DNA of 21,058 nt from Cytophagales bacterium UBA2561 (GTDB taxonomy: Bacteria > Bacteroidota > Bacteroidia > Cytophagales > Thermoflexibacteraceae): positions 1 to 21,058 of the forward strand of contig DDLX01000019.1 of assembly GCA_002340355.1 (NCBI GenBank). Reading direction: 5' to 3'. This document shows positions 13,261 through 21,058 of this stretch, piece after piece (the first letter of the stretch is position 1; each line of letters opens with the position of its first letter). The position numbers and the translations under genes were made by a program. Below the pieces are notes generated by a model, which worked only from the letters and a program-made list of their open reading frames with translations, was not told the DNA's origin and did no database searches.

Positions 13261-13427
13261 TACACCTAATCAGAGTTATAAACCCAAATTTAATTTACTG
13301 ATAATCAGAATTATGAACTAAATCATTTGGCTAAAGATAAGCTTGTTAGTTTTGGCAAACATTTTGATATTATTTTTATTTAGTCTAAATACAACAAGTT
13401 ACTAATGATTAAAAATAATAGTAAGAC

Positions 13428-15482
13428 ATGAAATTTATATCCTGTCTTTGTAGGTTTCTTTTACTCTTTTTAGTAGGTACTCACCTACTTCAAGCAAATG
13501 AAATTGATAGTTTACAAAATTTATTGACTCAAAAAGACTTGAGCCTAAATGAAAAAGCACGGTTACATCTCCACTTAGGGCAACTTTACTTGTCTTCTAA
13601 TCCTCGTTTGGTTCTTCAAGAAGTCAAAGAAGTTTTATTGCTCAAAGATGTTCAGAGTCAATATATAATGAAAGCACATGAAATTATTGGAGATGTTTAT
13701 TATATACATGGTGCTTACTTAAAAGGTATAAGCTACCATCTAAAACGACTCGAAGATGCCAAAAGCCTTCGAGATACCACTCAGCTTATCGAAGCTATGA
13801 ATGCCATCGCAAAAGGCTATTTTGGACTAAAAAAAAGTGATGAAGCAAGTAATTATTGGATTGAGGCATTATATTTAGCTGAGAAAATAGACGACCAAAG
13901 TAATATACAGGCGATTTCTTTGGATTTGGTGCGATACTATCGGGTATTAGGAGAGTATCATATTGCCTTAAATTATCTGAATCGCATCGAAACGGAATTC
14001 CATGCCACATCAAATCCCAAAATGAAAGGAATCTTTAACTTAGAAAAAGGACTTTTATTTTTGGAACAAAATAACCAACATGAAGCACTAAAATATATTG
14101 AAATTGCTCACCAAACATTTTCTACTTTAGAGCCTTGTACTGAATTAATTCAATCTATTTATTATTTAGGACTTATTCATGGAAACTTAAAACATTACGA
14201 ACAAGCCTTTATCTTTTTTGATGAAGCATTAAAATTGGCTAAAACCCTGAATGCTAATAAGCTGACCAGTCAAATTTATGAAAGTTATGCTACAATATAT
14301 GAACAAAAAGGAAACCTTGAACAAGCTCTTTATTACTTTAAAAAATTTAAGAAATATGAGGAAAGATACTATTCTGAAAAACGACTTAAACATCTTGCCA
14401 ATATGCAGGTAAAGCATGAGGTTGAACAAAAAGAACAAGAGATTTTAGAATTAAAAACTGAAAAATTATTACATCAACAACAAATTGAACATAAACAATA
14501 CTTAAATACATTTTTGGTTATTGGTGTGTTTTTATCATTTGCCTTATTTGGTCTCGCCTTATTTTATGCCCGTTTTAAACATCGTGCAAACAATAAATTA
14601 CAAACGCAAAATATTCATATTCAGGCACAAAAAGAAGAAATTGAAACACAAAAAGAAAGTATTGATCTTAAAAATGCACTGCTAGAACAAACCAACCAAA
14701 AACTTACCGATAGTATTCGATATGCCTATACGATTCAACGAGCTGTACTTCCACATGAGTCGGATTTACAGGAAGTTGTTCCTGATTTATTTATTAATTA
14801 CCTCCCAAAAGATATCGTATCAGGAGATTTTTATTGGATAACTACGGCGAAAGATTATGTATTTATAGCCGTAGGAGATTGTACAGGGCATGGCGTTCCT
14901 GGCGGATTTATGGTTATGATTGCAGAGACACTTTTAGATGAAATTGTACGTCTATCTGCCGTCTATAATCCCTCTGAAATACTGGAAGAAATGAATCAAC
15001 GTTTACGGAGTATGTTGAAACAAGACAAAAAAATGAATGACGATGGAATGGATATTATTATTTGTCGTTTAACTCTAAAAAATAAAAAATCAGAATTAAC
15101 TAACCATGATACTGAGTTGGTCAGTAGCTCAGCCAAACGACCTTTATATTATTTAGAGCCTCCTTATGATGAAATCCATGTTATTAAAGGAACAAATCGA
15201 ACGATCGGAGGTGCTTTTAAGCGCAAAAAAACAAAGCCGTTCAAGAATCATAAAATAGAACTACCTTCTAATAGTATGGTTTATCTGACCAGTGACGGAT
15301 TTGTAGATCAAAAGGGAGCAGAAGGCGTAAAATATGGTTCATTAAGATTCAAGAAATTACTTCGTCAGATTGCCAAAGTATCTTTTGATAATCACCAGCA
15401 AGTCCTTGAAGATGAATTTCGAAAGCACAAGAGTCATCAAAATCAGATTGATGATGTAACTGTATTGGGTTTTAAACTCTAA
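13428..15482 (+). CDS. TPR-containing membrane PP2C/SpoIIE phosphatase
   Basis: 684 residues. The signal peptide ends near residue 23 (LLQA). TPR-like helical repeats occupy about 35-315, followed by a coiled coil (about 330-358), one transmembrane helix (about 359-381), a second coiled coil (about 390-428) and a cytosolic SpoIIE/PP2C domain (about 430-684). Catalytic metal-binding acids are visible: D467 in VSGDFYW, D484 in GDCTGHGVPGGFM, D623 in TSDGFVDQ and D676-D677 in DDVTVLGF. The TPR part thus lies in the periplasm and the phosphatase in the cytosol, joined by coiled coils: a one-protein sensor that dephosphorylates Ser/Thr, probably on a STAS-type or other regulatory partner. The target is unknown. 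The gene ends 8 bp from the converging truA. Confidence 0.92.
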   Translation: MKFISCLCRFLLLFLVGTHLLQANEIDSLQNLLTQKDLSLNEKARLHLHLGQLYLSSNPRLVLQEVKEVLLLKDVQSQYIMKAHEIIGDVYYIHGAYLKGISYHLKRLEDAKSLRDTTQLIEAMNAIAKGYFGLKKSDEASNYWIEALYLAEKIDDQSNIQAISLDLVRYYRVLGEYHIALNYLNRIETEFHATSNPKMKGIFNLEKGLLFLEQNNQHEALKYIEIAHQTFSTLEPCTELIQSIYYLGLIHGNLKHYEQAFIFFDEALKLAKTLNANKLTSQIYESYATIYEQKGNLEQALYYFKKFKKYEERYYSEKRLKHLANMQVKHEVEQKEQEILELKTEKLLHQQQIEHKQYLNTFLVIGVFLSFALFGLALFYARFKHRANNKLQTQNIHIQAQKEEIETQKESIDLKNALLEQTNQKLTDSIRYAYTIQRAVLPHESDLQEVVPDLFINYLPKDIVSGDFYWITTAKDYVFIAVGDCTGHGVPGGFMVMIAETLLDEIVRLSAVYNPSEILEEMNQRLRSMLKQDKKMNDDGMDIIICRLTLKNKKSELTNHDTELVSSSAKRPLYYLEPPYDEIHVIKGTNRTIGGAFKRKKTKPFKNHKIELPSNSMVYLTSDGFVDQKGAEGVKYGSLRFKKLLRQIAKVSFDNHQQVLEDEFRKHKSHQNQIDDVTVLGFKL

Positions 15483-15490
15483 GAGATAAA

Positions 15491-16249
15491 CTAAGCAGTT
15501 TCAAAAAAATCAGGTGGATAAACAACATCAGTTAAATATAACCCTTGTGGAGGAACAGCACGCCCTGCATGGGTTCGGTCTTTAGCTTCAATAATATTTT
15601 GAAACTCTTCTAAGGAAGTGGCTCCTCGTCCAACATCTATCAATGTTCCGACAATTGTCCGAACCATGCCTCGTAAAAATCGGTTAGCAGTTACATAAAA
15701 AACCAAATCATCGCCTTCCAGTTTCCAGATAGCTTCATAAATCGAACAATAGAAATGATTGACATCCGTTTTACGCTTGCTGAAAGATTCAAAATTTTCG
15801 TATTGTTTCATTAACTCAGCCGCTTGGTTCATTTTTTGCATATCCAATAATTTTCCATAGTGATATGCTAACCCAATTTTAAAGGGATTTTTGACCTGTG
15901 TAATATGATATTCGTAACTTCGACTTAACGCCTGAAAACGAGCATGCGATTCATTATCTTTGGGCTTCAAAATATTCGAAATATAAATATCATTATCCAA
16001 ACACCGATTTAGTAGATATCGTTTTTGTTCAATATCTTCAATGGGTTCAAATAGGTCAAAATGAGCATATTGTCGTCTGCAATGTACTCCTGTATCGGTA
16101 CGTCCACTTCCCGTAGTGCTGAGATCTCTACGAAAAATTAGGCGCAAAGCCCGATGAATTTCACTTTGTACGGTAACATCTTTGGGCTGAATTTGCCAGC
16201 CATGATACTTCTTTCCGTTGTATGCAAGTTCTAAAAAATAACGAATCAT
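15491..16249 (-). CDS. truA: tRNA pseudouridine(38-40) synthase TruA
   Basis: 252 residues, the usual length. It converts uridines 38-40 of the tRNA anticodon arm to pseudouridine. The N-terminal MIRYFLELAYNGKKYHGWQI and the catalytic motif GSGRTDTGVH, with the nucleophile Asp 52, are intact. MVRTIVGTLIDVGRG and AGRAVPPQGLYL in the C-terminal half are also typical. It converges with the SpoIIE gene. A reverse-strand terminator lies directly upstream, so truA is probably transcribed separately from the thioredoxin-like gene at 16356. Confidence 0.97.
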   Translation of the reverse strand: MIRYFLELAYNGKKYHGWQIQPKDVTVQSEIHRALRLIFRRDLSTTGSGRTDTGVHCRRQYAHFDLFEPIEDIEQKRYLLNRCLDNDIYISNILKPKDNESHARFQALSRSYEYHITQVKNPFKIGLAYHYGKLLDMQKMNQAAELMKQYENFESFSKRKTDVNHFYCSIYEAIWKLEGDDLVFYVTANRFLRGMVRTIVGTLIDVGRGATSLEEFQNIIEAKDRTHAGRAVPPQGLYLTDVVYPPDFFETA

Positions 16250-16256
16250 ATTTTCA

Positions 16257-16312
16257 CAAAAAAACCTTTGATAAAGTCTCCCATTTCATAAACTGGAAAC
16301 TTCGTCAAAGGT
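16257..16312 (-). terminator. Rho-independent terminator of the thioredoxin-like gene
   Basis: On the reverse strand ACCTTTGACGAAGT (16312 to 16299) pairs with ACTTTATCAAAGGT (16277 to 16264), 12 of 14 positions, and is followed by seven T (16263 to 16257). It ends within 10 bp of the truA start codon. Confidence 0.7.
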
Positions 16313-16321
16313 AAGGTTTTA

Positions 16322-16345
16322 TAAGGAAATCTAATAATTTCCTTA
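16322..16345 (-). terminator. Second hairpin after the thioredoxin-like gene
   Basis: TAAGGAAAT (16322-16330) pairs perfectly with ATTTCCTTA (16337-16345) around six bases, 10 bp past the stop codon of the reverse-strand gene. No T tract follows. It may assist the terminator next to it or protect the transcript end. Confidence 0.4.
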
Positions 16346-16355
16346 AATGACAAAT

Positions 16356-16970
16356 TTATTTCTTCCATTTGATGGAACACCCTACAGCTTTGGTTTTATT
16401 GATCGTTGGCTTTTTGCCTGCCAAGACTGCCTCTATTGCATCTTCCAGATATTTCTTTTCTACGGCAGTTTCGTCTTTCGGATTATCATCAATCCCACCA
16501 ATATAAGCCACCTTGAGTTTACCGCCTTCTTTATTCAAAAGATAGGCATGAGGTGTTTTCAATGCTCCATAAGTTTTAGCTACTTCCTGCGATTCATCAT
16601 GTAAATAGACAAAAGGGAATCCTTTTTTCTTTGCTCTTTTTTGCATATTTTTGAAGGAATCTTCAGGATACATTTTGGCATCATTTGGATTAACAGCCAC
16701 CACAGGATAACCCTTAGAAGCATACTTATTATGAAGCGCAATTAGACGGTCTTCATATTTTTTAGCAAACGGACAATGATTACAGGTAAAAACCACAATG
16801 AATCCTTTTGCATCTGATATCCCTGATAATGAAATCATTCGGTCATCAATATTCTTGAGTTCAAAGTTAGTGGCAGTATCGCCAATATCATAACCATCCG
16901 TTTTTGGAATAGCATTTATGAATAAGATTCCGCAAAGTGCTAGCCCAAATAAAATTCCAATTTTTTTCAT
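16356..16970 (-). CDS. Exported thioredoxin-like (redoxin) protein
   Basis: 204 residues. An N-terminal signal peptide or anchor (MKKIGILFGLALCGILFINA) is followed by an AhpC/TSA-redoxin fold. The redox motif is C63-N-H-C66-P in FTCNHCPFAKKYEDR, with the thioredoxin cis-Pro in LKTPHAYLL. VVAVNPNDA, PEDSFKNM and the C-terminal KAVGCSIKWKK, with a third conserved Cys at 198, match a Bacteroidota subfamily whose substrate is not known to me. A periplasmic disulfide reductase or peroxidase role is likely. Its start is 180 bp from the end of recX on the same strand, so separate transcription is probable. Confidence 0.88.
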   Translation of the reverse strand: MKKIGILFGLALCGILFINAIPKTDGYDIGDTATNFELKNIDDRMISLSGISDAKGFIVVFTCNHCPFAKKYEDRLIALHNKYASKGYPVVAVNPNDAKMYPEDSFKNMQKRAKKKGFPFVYLHDESQEVAKTYGALKTPHAYLLNKEGGKLKVAYIGGIDDNPKDETAVEKKYLEDAIEAVLAGKKPTINKTKAVGCSIKWKK

Positions 16971-17150
16971 GAGTGTTCTTATTTGATATAGTGAAAATCA
17001 GTTTTGAAAATTAAAACTTATGAGATGAATTTTTGTCTAAAAAAATCTTTATTTTCTTATAAACGCAAATGATGTGATTTTTGTCTATGAAAATAGCTTT
17101 TTAACTTGTCAAAAATAAATAAATTGAGAAATTTCAGGTTTCTTTTAGGA

Positions 17151-17618
17151 TTAAAAAAGCTTTTTTAAGGTTTCTTGAATAAATTCAATTTCAAATCCAC
17201 GCTGTTGTAAGAATCGAAAAAGCGTCTGTTTAGATTTTGGGTTTTGCTTTGAATATTGCATAGAATTCGCTTTTTGTTGAGCTAATATTTCTAAAGTTTC
17301 TACGTAACTTTCCGTATCCATTTCTTGTAATCCTTTATCAATGGCTAGATCAGGAAGTCCTTTTTGTCGGAGAGCATATCGAATTTTAATCCTACCCCAT
17401 TTCTTGAGCCGAAACTTTCCATTAATAAAACTATTGATATAACGTTTTTCATTAATAAAATCCTCGTTCTGAAGTTTTTCAATTAAATTTTCAATAGTTT
17501 GATAAGCAATGTTCCAACTGGTTAATTTTTGACGTACTTCTTGTTCGCATCGTTCTTGATAGGCACAATATGCTGCTATTTTTCGTAGAGCTTCGGATTC
17601 AGTGAGCGACTTTTTCAT
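17151..17618 (-). CDS. recX: RecX-family regulator of RecA
   Basis: 155 residues, normal for RecX. All-helical three-helix repeats: ALRKIAAYCAYQERCEQEVR (about 10-29), then NEDFINEKRYINSFINGKFR and KKWGRIKIRYALRQKGLP, the RecX core. RecX binds RecA filaments and restrains them. recA is not adjacent in this window. The last codons and stop form an 18-bp perfect palindrome (17151-17168, around AAGCTT); this is likely to be chance from Lys-Leu-Phe codons. The ATG is at 17616-17618. Confidence 0.9.
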   Translation of the reverse strand: MKKSLTESEALRKIAAYCAYQERCEQEVRQKLTSWNIAYQTIENLIEKLQNEDFINEKRYINSFINGKFRLKKWGRIKIRYALRQKGLPDLAIDKGLQEMDTESYVETLEILAQQKANSMQYSKQNPKSKQTLFRFLQQRGFEIEFIQETLKKLF

Positions 17619-17830
17619 TAAGCAAAATTAGAAAAAATTGGTTCAAAAGCACGGATAAAATATTTAATATTTCTGGAATACTACTTGCCTTTCACGATAG
17701 TTTTACTTTGGTATTAAGTTACAATGAATTTTATCATTACACCTTGCAAGTCTCAAAAGAATTATCTTAATTTACTATTATTATCATTTGAAATAGTTGA
17801 ATTTTTTAAGTGTAATAAATTACGAGTTCT

Positions 17831-18700
17831 ATGACAAATTATCATGCCCACTGTCATTATTGTGATGGTAAATATGCCCCTGAAGCTTATGTCAAAGAAG
17901 CTATTCTTCAAGGTTTTATAGCTTATGGTTTTTCATCTCATGCCCCTTTGCCATTCGAAAATCAATGGAGTATGCGACTTCCTCAAGTCTCAAATTACTT
18001 GGCAGAGATTGATGAATTACAAAAAAGATACAGTGAAAATTTGCAAATCTACAAAGGATTAGAAGTTGATTTTATTCCAAATATGATTTCTCCTCAAACG
18101 AATTTTATCCAATCTTTAAATCTAGATTATACCATTGGTTCAATTCATTTTGTGGATAGCTTTTCAGATGGTCGTCCATGGGAAATAGATGGATCTTATA
18201 GAATATTCCAGAAAGGTTTACACACCATTTTTGAGAACGATATTGAGGCAGTAATTCATCGCTATTTTGAATTGACTCGTCAGATGCTTCTAGAAGCTCA
18301 GCCTGATATTTTGGGACACTTGGACAAAATTAAGATTCAACATCCCAATCGAAAATTTTATGAATCTTCAAATACTGTTTATCGAAAAGAAGTTGAAAAA
18401 ACGCTTGAGGCAATCAAAGCGACAGGAGTAATTGTTGAAGTAAATACACGAGGTATTTATAAAAAATGGAGTATTGAACCCTATCCAAGTTATTGGATTT
18501 TGGAGCGACTACATCAGATGGAAATTCCAATTATGTTAAATTCAGATGCTCATCATCCGCGTGAAATTGCCGAGGGTTTCCCTGAAACTATGAAAATGTT
18601 ATATGAAATTGGTTTCCGAGAACTACAAGTACTCTGGGAAAAAGAATGGCAGGCTTTTCCTTTTACACCTCATGAGATTTTAGTACCTATTTATGCCTAA
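17831..18700 (+). CDS. hisK: PHP-type histidinol-phosphatase
   Basis: 289 residues. It removes phosphate from histidinol phosphate, the penultimate step type of histidine synthesis. Metal ligands of the PHP fold are all present: H5-x-H7 and D12 in YHAHCHYCDG, H37 in SSHAP, E78 in GLEVDF, H106 in GSIHF, H163 and D165 in GHLDK, and D239-A-H241 in NSDAHH. WEIDG and the long insertion before HRYFELTRQM are usual for this class. No other his genes are in the window. Related PHP phosphatases share these residues, so the substrate is likely but not proved. A GTAAT-AA-ATTAC palindrome lies 8 bp before the start. Confidence 0.88.
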   Translation: MTNYHAHCHYCDGKYAPEAYVKEAILQGFIAYGFSSHAPLPFENQWSMRLPQVSNYLAEIDELQKRYSENLQIYKGLEVDFIPNMISPQTNFIQSLNLDYTIGSIHFVDSFSDGRPWEIDGSYRIFQKGLHTIFENDIEAVIHRYFELTRQMLLEAQPDILGHLDKIKIQHPNRKFYESSNTVYRKEVEKTLEAIKATGVIVEVNTRGIYKKWSIEPYPSYWILERLHQMEIPIMLNSDAHHPREIAEGFPETMKMLYEIGFRELQVLWEKEWQAFPFTPHEILVPIYA

Positions 18701-19102
18701 CCTAAAAGCAGGATTTGCAAATCCACCACTATGGAACATTAAGTTCGCCTTTATTTTGTTTATAATCAATAATTTGTAAATCAATAAGATTTTAGTGGAT
18801 TGGAGTATTAATTGATTATTTTTTTATGTCTTTTTCAAAATATCACAAATTGTACTTTTTAATTTTAAATTAAAAATTTTATCAGAAAACATAAATATTA
18901 TTTTAGCAAAAATAATATAAACTTTTTTAGAAAAATATAAATTTGCACTAAAATAATATAAAAATAGTACTATTTTAACATGTTTATTTTTTTTTATCTA
19001 AACCCTTGGAATTATCGTTCTTATGTTATTTTTTTGAGTAATTCTACTTAAAAAATAAGTTTTTACATTTCAAACAAATAACTAATTACAATCTCAATTA
19101 AG
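18701..19102. other. AT-rich intergenic DNA with a degraded family B palindrome and direct repeats
   Basis: The first 35 bases hold the family B remnant. The rest is extremely AT-rich. AAAATAATATAAA occurs at 18909-18921 and again at 18950-18962, 41 bp apart, close to four helical turns, upstream of the secreted-protein gene. No promoter match or coding frame was found. Confidence 0.45.
18711..18735. repeat. Family B palindrome, degraded copy
   Basis: The perfect 14-nt core GGATTTGCAAATCC (18711-18724) is followed by the right arm CCACTATGGA (18726-18735). The left TCCATA arm is missing. It lies 10 bp after the hisK stop. Confidence 0.6.
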
Positions 19103-20617
19103 ATGAAAAGAATTTCATTTTTGATTCTACTGAGCCTAGTAACCAGCTGGTTACAAGCTCAAAATGTAAGCGTAACCAACCTTGAACGCAACAATAGCTT
19201 TTTGCGCTTTAATACCGATTGGCAAAACATCCAAAACGGTGAAAAACTCAAGTTTCATGTAGAATATCGTGCTTGTGCAGATGACCCAAATTCACCGAAT
19301 TTCTGGAATAGAGCCGACTTGAACTCTGATCAATCTAACTTTGCCAATGCGTCTGCCTCTTTACAAGTCGAATCTACAATTACAGGAAATGATGCTCATA
19401 TTTTAAGTACTCCAGGCAGTGCAAGTAGTGTTTCTCAACAAGTCATTATTCGGACAGCCGATATTTTTGATGCCAATACCAAATACGAAGTACGAGTTAT
19501 AGCTGAGGTATTAAAAGCACCATCACCTGAAGTAACCTTAGCCATTAACAATGCTCAGGACGGTAACTTTTTCGTAACGACCACTACATTATTAAACAGT
19601 CAGGCTTTTACAGGAGAGGCAGTTGCAGAATACAAAGCCAATTTAGTAGATGCCTCAGGAAATGTAACACCTTATTTCCATATCAAATTTCCTTATAGCA
19701 ATAACAAAGATTTGAAGGGCTTAACTAATCCTGTGACAGGCTTAACTGCTACAAATGCCGCTGCAGATTATGAAATTGTATCAGGTAATCAAGCCGATTG
19801 GGAAGCCTTCCGTGATGCCATTGTAACAAGTGGTGATGGAACAAATGGAACTTATACATTTGACAAGGAATCATGGGCAGATGCTACTGACCATTATCAT
19901 GAAATTACACGAGATGCGGATGGAGAGGGAAATGCTCGACAAATTGAATTAGAATACGCTATTGATACCAAGAAAGCAGATGATACAATGGGATATGTAC
20001 AGGATATTTACACTTCGTCCTCTCAGATAGGTAATAGCATTGCAACTATTTTCCATGACATCAACAAAGGTATTACTTTTATGCCTGACCGTACTCGATT
20101 AAGTAATTTTGTTGAGAATGCTAATGTCACTCTTACTAACGCTTCTAATCAGAACAATCCGCCTACATTTTCGGTTGAGTCAGATCGAGAGATTCGATAT
20201 AATGTTGCAAGGTATACTAATGAAAGTGGACTACAAGCTGTAGAAGGGCGTATTAGAATTAACAACTTTGAAATGCCCTTCCAAGCATCTTCACGGGGGC
20301 GAAATGGTGGAAATACCCGAGTCTTCCTTTATGCAGGAAATATGACTGTCAATAGAATTTCAAATAACCAATATAACTTTACTGTTTATTTAACGGTAGG
20401 TACTGATTTCTCTGGACAAGAAAGCTTCGAAGTTAGCATAGATGGGCAACCTCAGATCATAAACGGTTTTACAAAGGTTGCTAATTTCGGTAGCTTTGTA
20501 AATACAGATGTGAACTTACCAACTAATAAAATCTATACTGTTAATACTACATTGACGGCTCAAAATGGTGAATCAGAATCTAGTATGTGTGTTATTTTGA
20601 AGGTAAATAAATTCTAA
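19103..20617 (+). CDS. Large secreted protein of unknown function
   Basis: 504 residues with a signal peptide (MKRISFLILLSLVTSWLQAQ, cleavage after LQA). The rest is rich in Asn, Thr, Ser and short beta strands, with no Lys-rich clusters, which suggests beta-sandwich domains. Residues about 22-170 look like a first domain (LRFNTDWQNIQNGEKLKFHV). The region about 175-300 has unusual Asp/His-rich stretches (DATDHYHEITRDADGEGNAR) that could bind calcium. The C-terminal third is a second beta domain. No clear type IX secretion C-terminal domain is visible: the end is CVILKVNKF. I do not recognise a family. A strong terminator follows. Confidence 0.75.
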   Translation: MKRISFLILLSLVTSWLQAQNVSVTNLERNNSFLRFNTDWQNIQNGEKLKFHVEYRACADDPNSPNFWNRADLNSDQSNFANASASLQVESTITGNDAHILSTPGSASSVSQQVIIRTADIFDANTKYEVRVIAEVLKAPSPEVTLAINNAQDGNFFVTTTTLLNSQAFTGEAVAEYKANLVDASGNVTPYFHIKFPYSNNKDLKGLTNPVTGLTATNAAADYEIVSGNQADWEAFRDAIVTSGDGTNGTYTFDKESWADATDHYHEITRDADGEGNARQIELEYAIDTKKADDTMGYVQDIYTSSSQIGNSIATIFHDINKGITFMPDRTRLSNFVENANVTLTNASNQNNPPTFSVESDREIRYNVARYTNESGLQAVEGRIRINNFEMPFQASSRGRNGGNTRVFLYAGNMTVNRISNNQYNFTVYLTVGTDFSGQESFEVSIDGQPQIINGFTKVANFGSFVNTDVNLPTNKIYTVNTTLTAQNGESESSMCVILKVNKF

Positions 20618-20636
20618 TTTATCCGTTTTTCCTATT

Positions 20637-20690
20637 TTACCGTACTCTAACTTTGTTTAAGGGAAAGGAGTACGGTAATTTTTCTTTTCT
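20637..20690 (+). terminator. Rho-independent terminator
   Basis: TTACCGTACTC (20637-20647) pairs perfectly with GAGTACGGTAA (20668-20678) around a 20-nt loop and is followed by a T-rich tract (20679-20690). It separates the two secreted-protein genes. Confidence 0.85.
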
Positions 20691-20735
20691 ATATCTCTTC
20701 TCCTTACTAAGCAAGCACACAACTAATCAACTATC

Positions 20736-21058
20736 ATGGAACACATCCGAAAAAGTAGTTTTTGGGTTATATTTTTTGGGCTGCTATGTCCCATTTTTGG
20801 ACAACAATCACAAACCGTCCTGAGTGATTGTAATTTAACCTATACAGTACTGTCAGAATGTTTATCTTCAAGACTTGCTATTGCTCAAACAAACTGTACT
20901 ACATCCTCTAATTTTCTGATCGCTACTACTTTTTCAGATTGTGAGAATAATTCTACTCCATTGATTTCTAAGATTGATTTGAATGATTGTGCGGATAATT
21001 CTACTCCATTGATATCTAAGATTGATTTGAATGATTGTGCGGATAGTTCTACTCCATT
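20736..21058 (+). CDS. Secreted Cys-containing tandem-repeat protein, 5' part
   Basis: Starts at the ATG at 20736 and runs off the window (107 codons visible). The signal peptide is MEHIRKSSFWVIFFGLLCP then IFGQQ, cleaved near residue 22-24. After a Cys-bearing region (SDCNLTYTVLSECLSSRL, QTNCTTSS) comes an array of a 16-residue unit, DCADNSTPLISKIDLN. Two full copies and the start of a third are visible. Each unit has one Cys and an N-S-T sequence. The protein is likely exported and surface-exposed, but the family is unknown to me. It follows another secreted unknown, with a terminator between, so it has its own promoter in 20691-20735 or reads through. Confidence 0.75.
   Translation, partial: MEHIRKSSFWVIFFGLLCPIFGQQSQTVLSDCNLTYTVLSECLSSRLAIAQTNCTTSSNFLIATTFSDCENNSTPLISKIDLNDCADNSTPLISKIDLNDCADSSTP
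20937..21058 (+). repeat. 48-bp in-frame tandem repeats, array truncated by window end
   Basis: Units at 20937-20984, 20985-21032 and 21033-21058 (partial). Units 1 and 2 differ at only a few bases, for example GAGAAT versus GCGGAT and ATTTCT versus ATATCT. The high DNA identity points to recent expansion. The unit length is a multiple of three, so copy-number change keeps the frame. Confidence 0.9.

Noticed and set aside
17151..17168. 18-bp palindrome at the recX stop as a regulatory site
   Set aside because: It is explained by the codons Lys-Lys-Leu-Phe-stop in AT-rich DNA; no loop or T tract makes it a terminator.
1..21058. CRISPR arrays and tRNA genes
   Set aside because: No regularly spaced identical repeats with unique spacers and no cloverleaf with a T-loop GGTTC-type box were found by eye. 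The only tandem array is coding (20937 onward).

Overview
The window looks like the chromosome of an AT-rich member of the Bacteroidota, most likely a Cytophagales-type gliding or marine bacterium. The reasons are: A-rich sequence instead of Shine-Dalgarno sites before start codons; matches to the Bacteroidota promoter (TTG, about 20 nt, TAnnTTTG); a TonB receptor with a carboxypeptidase-regulatory-like N-terminal domain; a TPR-membrane-SpoIIE phosphatase of the kind common in Cytophagales; and SUKH-type immunity genes. Genus and species cannot be read from the sequence. No rRNA, tRNA, CRISPR array or intact transposase was seen.

Layout. (1) 1-2030 is a regulatory or accessory patch. Two reverse-strand HTH regulators lie between the tail of one copy and a complete second copy of a small unknown gene. 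A palindrome sits inside the promoter of the complete copy. A decayed PD-(D/E)XK-like nuclease gene follows. (2) 2053-4126 holds a membrane sensor histidine kinase without an adjacent response regulator and an outer-membrane beta-barrel protein. (3) 4217-5815 is a reverse-strand run of three immunity-like genes (SUKH, DUF4274-like, unknown) with no toxin, resembling an orphan immunity array. (4) 5949-7787 has a nitroreductase carrying the substrate-binding triad of iodotyrosine deiodinase, a STAS/SpoIIAA-like protein, and a Cys-rich CWC protein that lacks a normal start codon. (5) 7849-12065 contains a TonB receptor with a His-rich plug and a UbiA-type membrane protein. It is bracketed by two inverted copies of a short MITE-like element, and a different MITE-like element sits exactly at the receptor's stop codon. 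(6) 12094-18700 holds an iron-binding lipoprotein of the FutA type, the TPR-SpoIIE phosphatase, truA, a thioredoxin-like protein, recX and a PHP histidinol-phosphatase. (7) 19103-end has two secreted proteins of unknown function; the second has 48-bp tandem repeats running off the window edge.

Working together. The receptor at 8167 and the lipoprotein at 12094 could be successive steps of metal (probably iron) import, with permease and ATPase elsewhere. The three immunity genes form a likely operon. The small gene and the two HTH regulators probably form one regulatory circuit. Two dispersed palindrome families (AGACCT..., and TCCATA...GTAGG...) recur in intergenic DNA and are nested in or next to the MITE-like elements. 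They are the main unexplained structure in the window.
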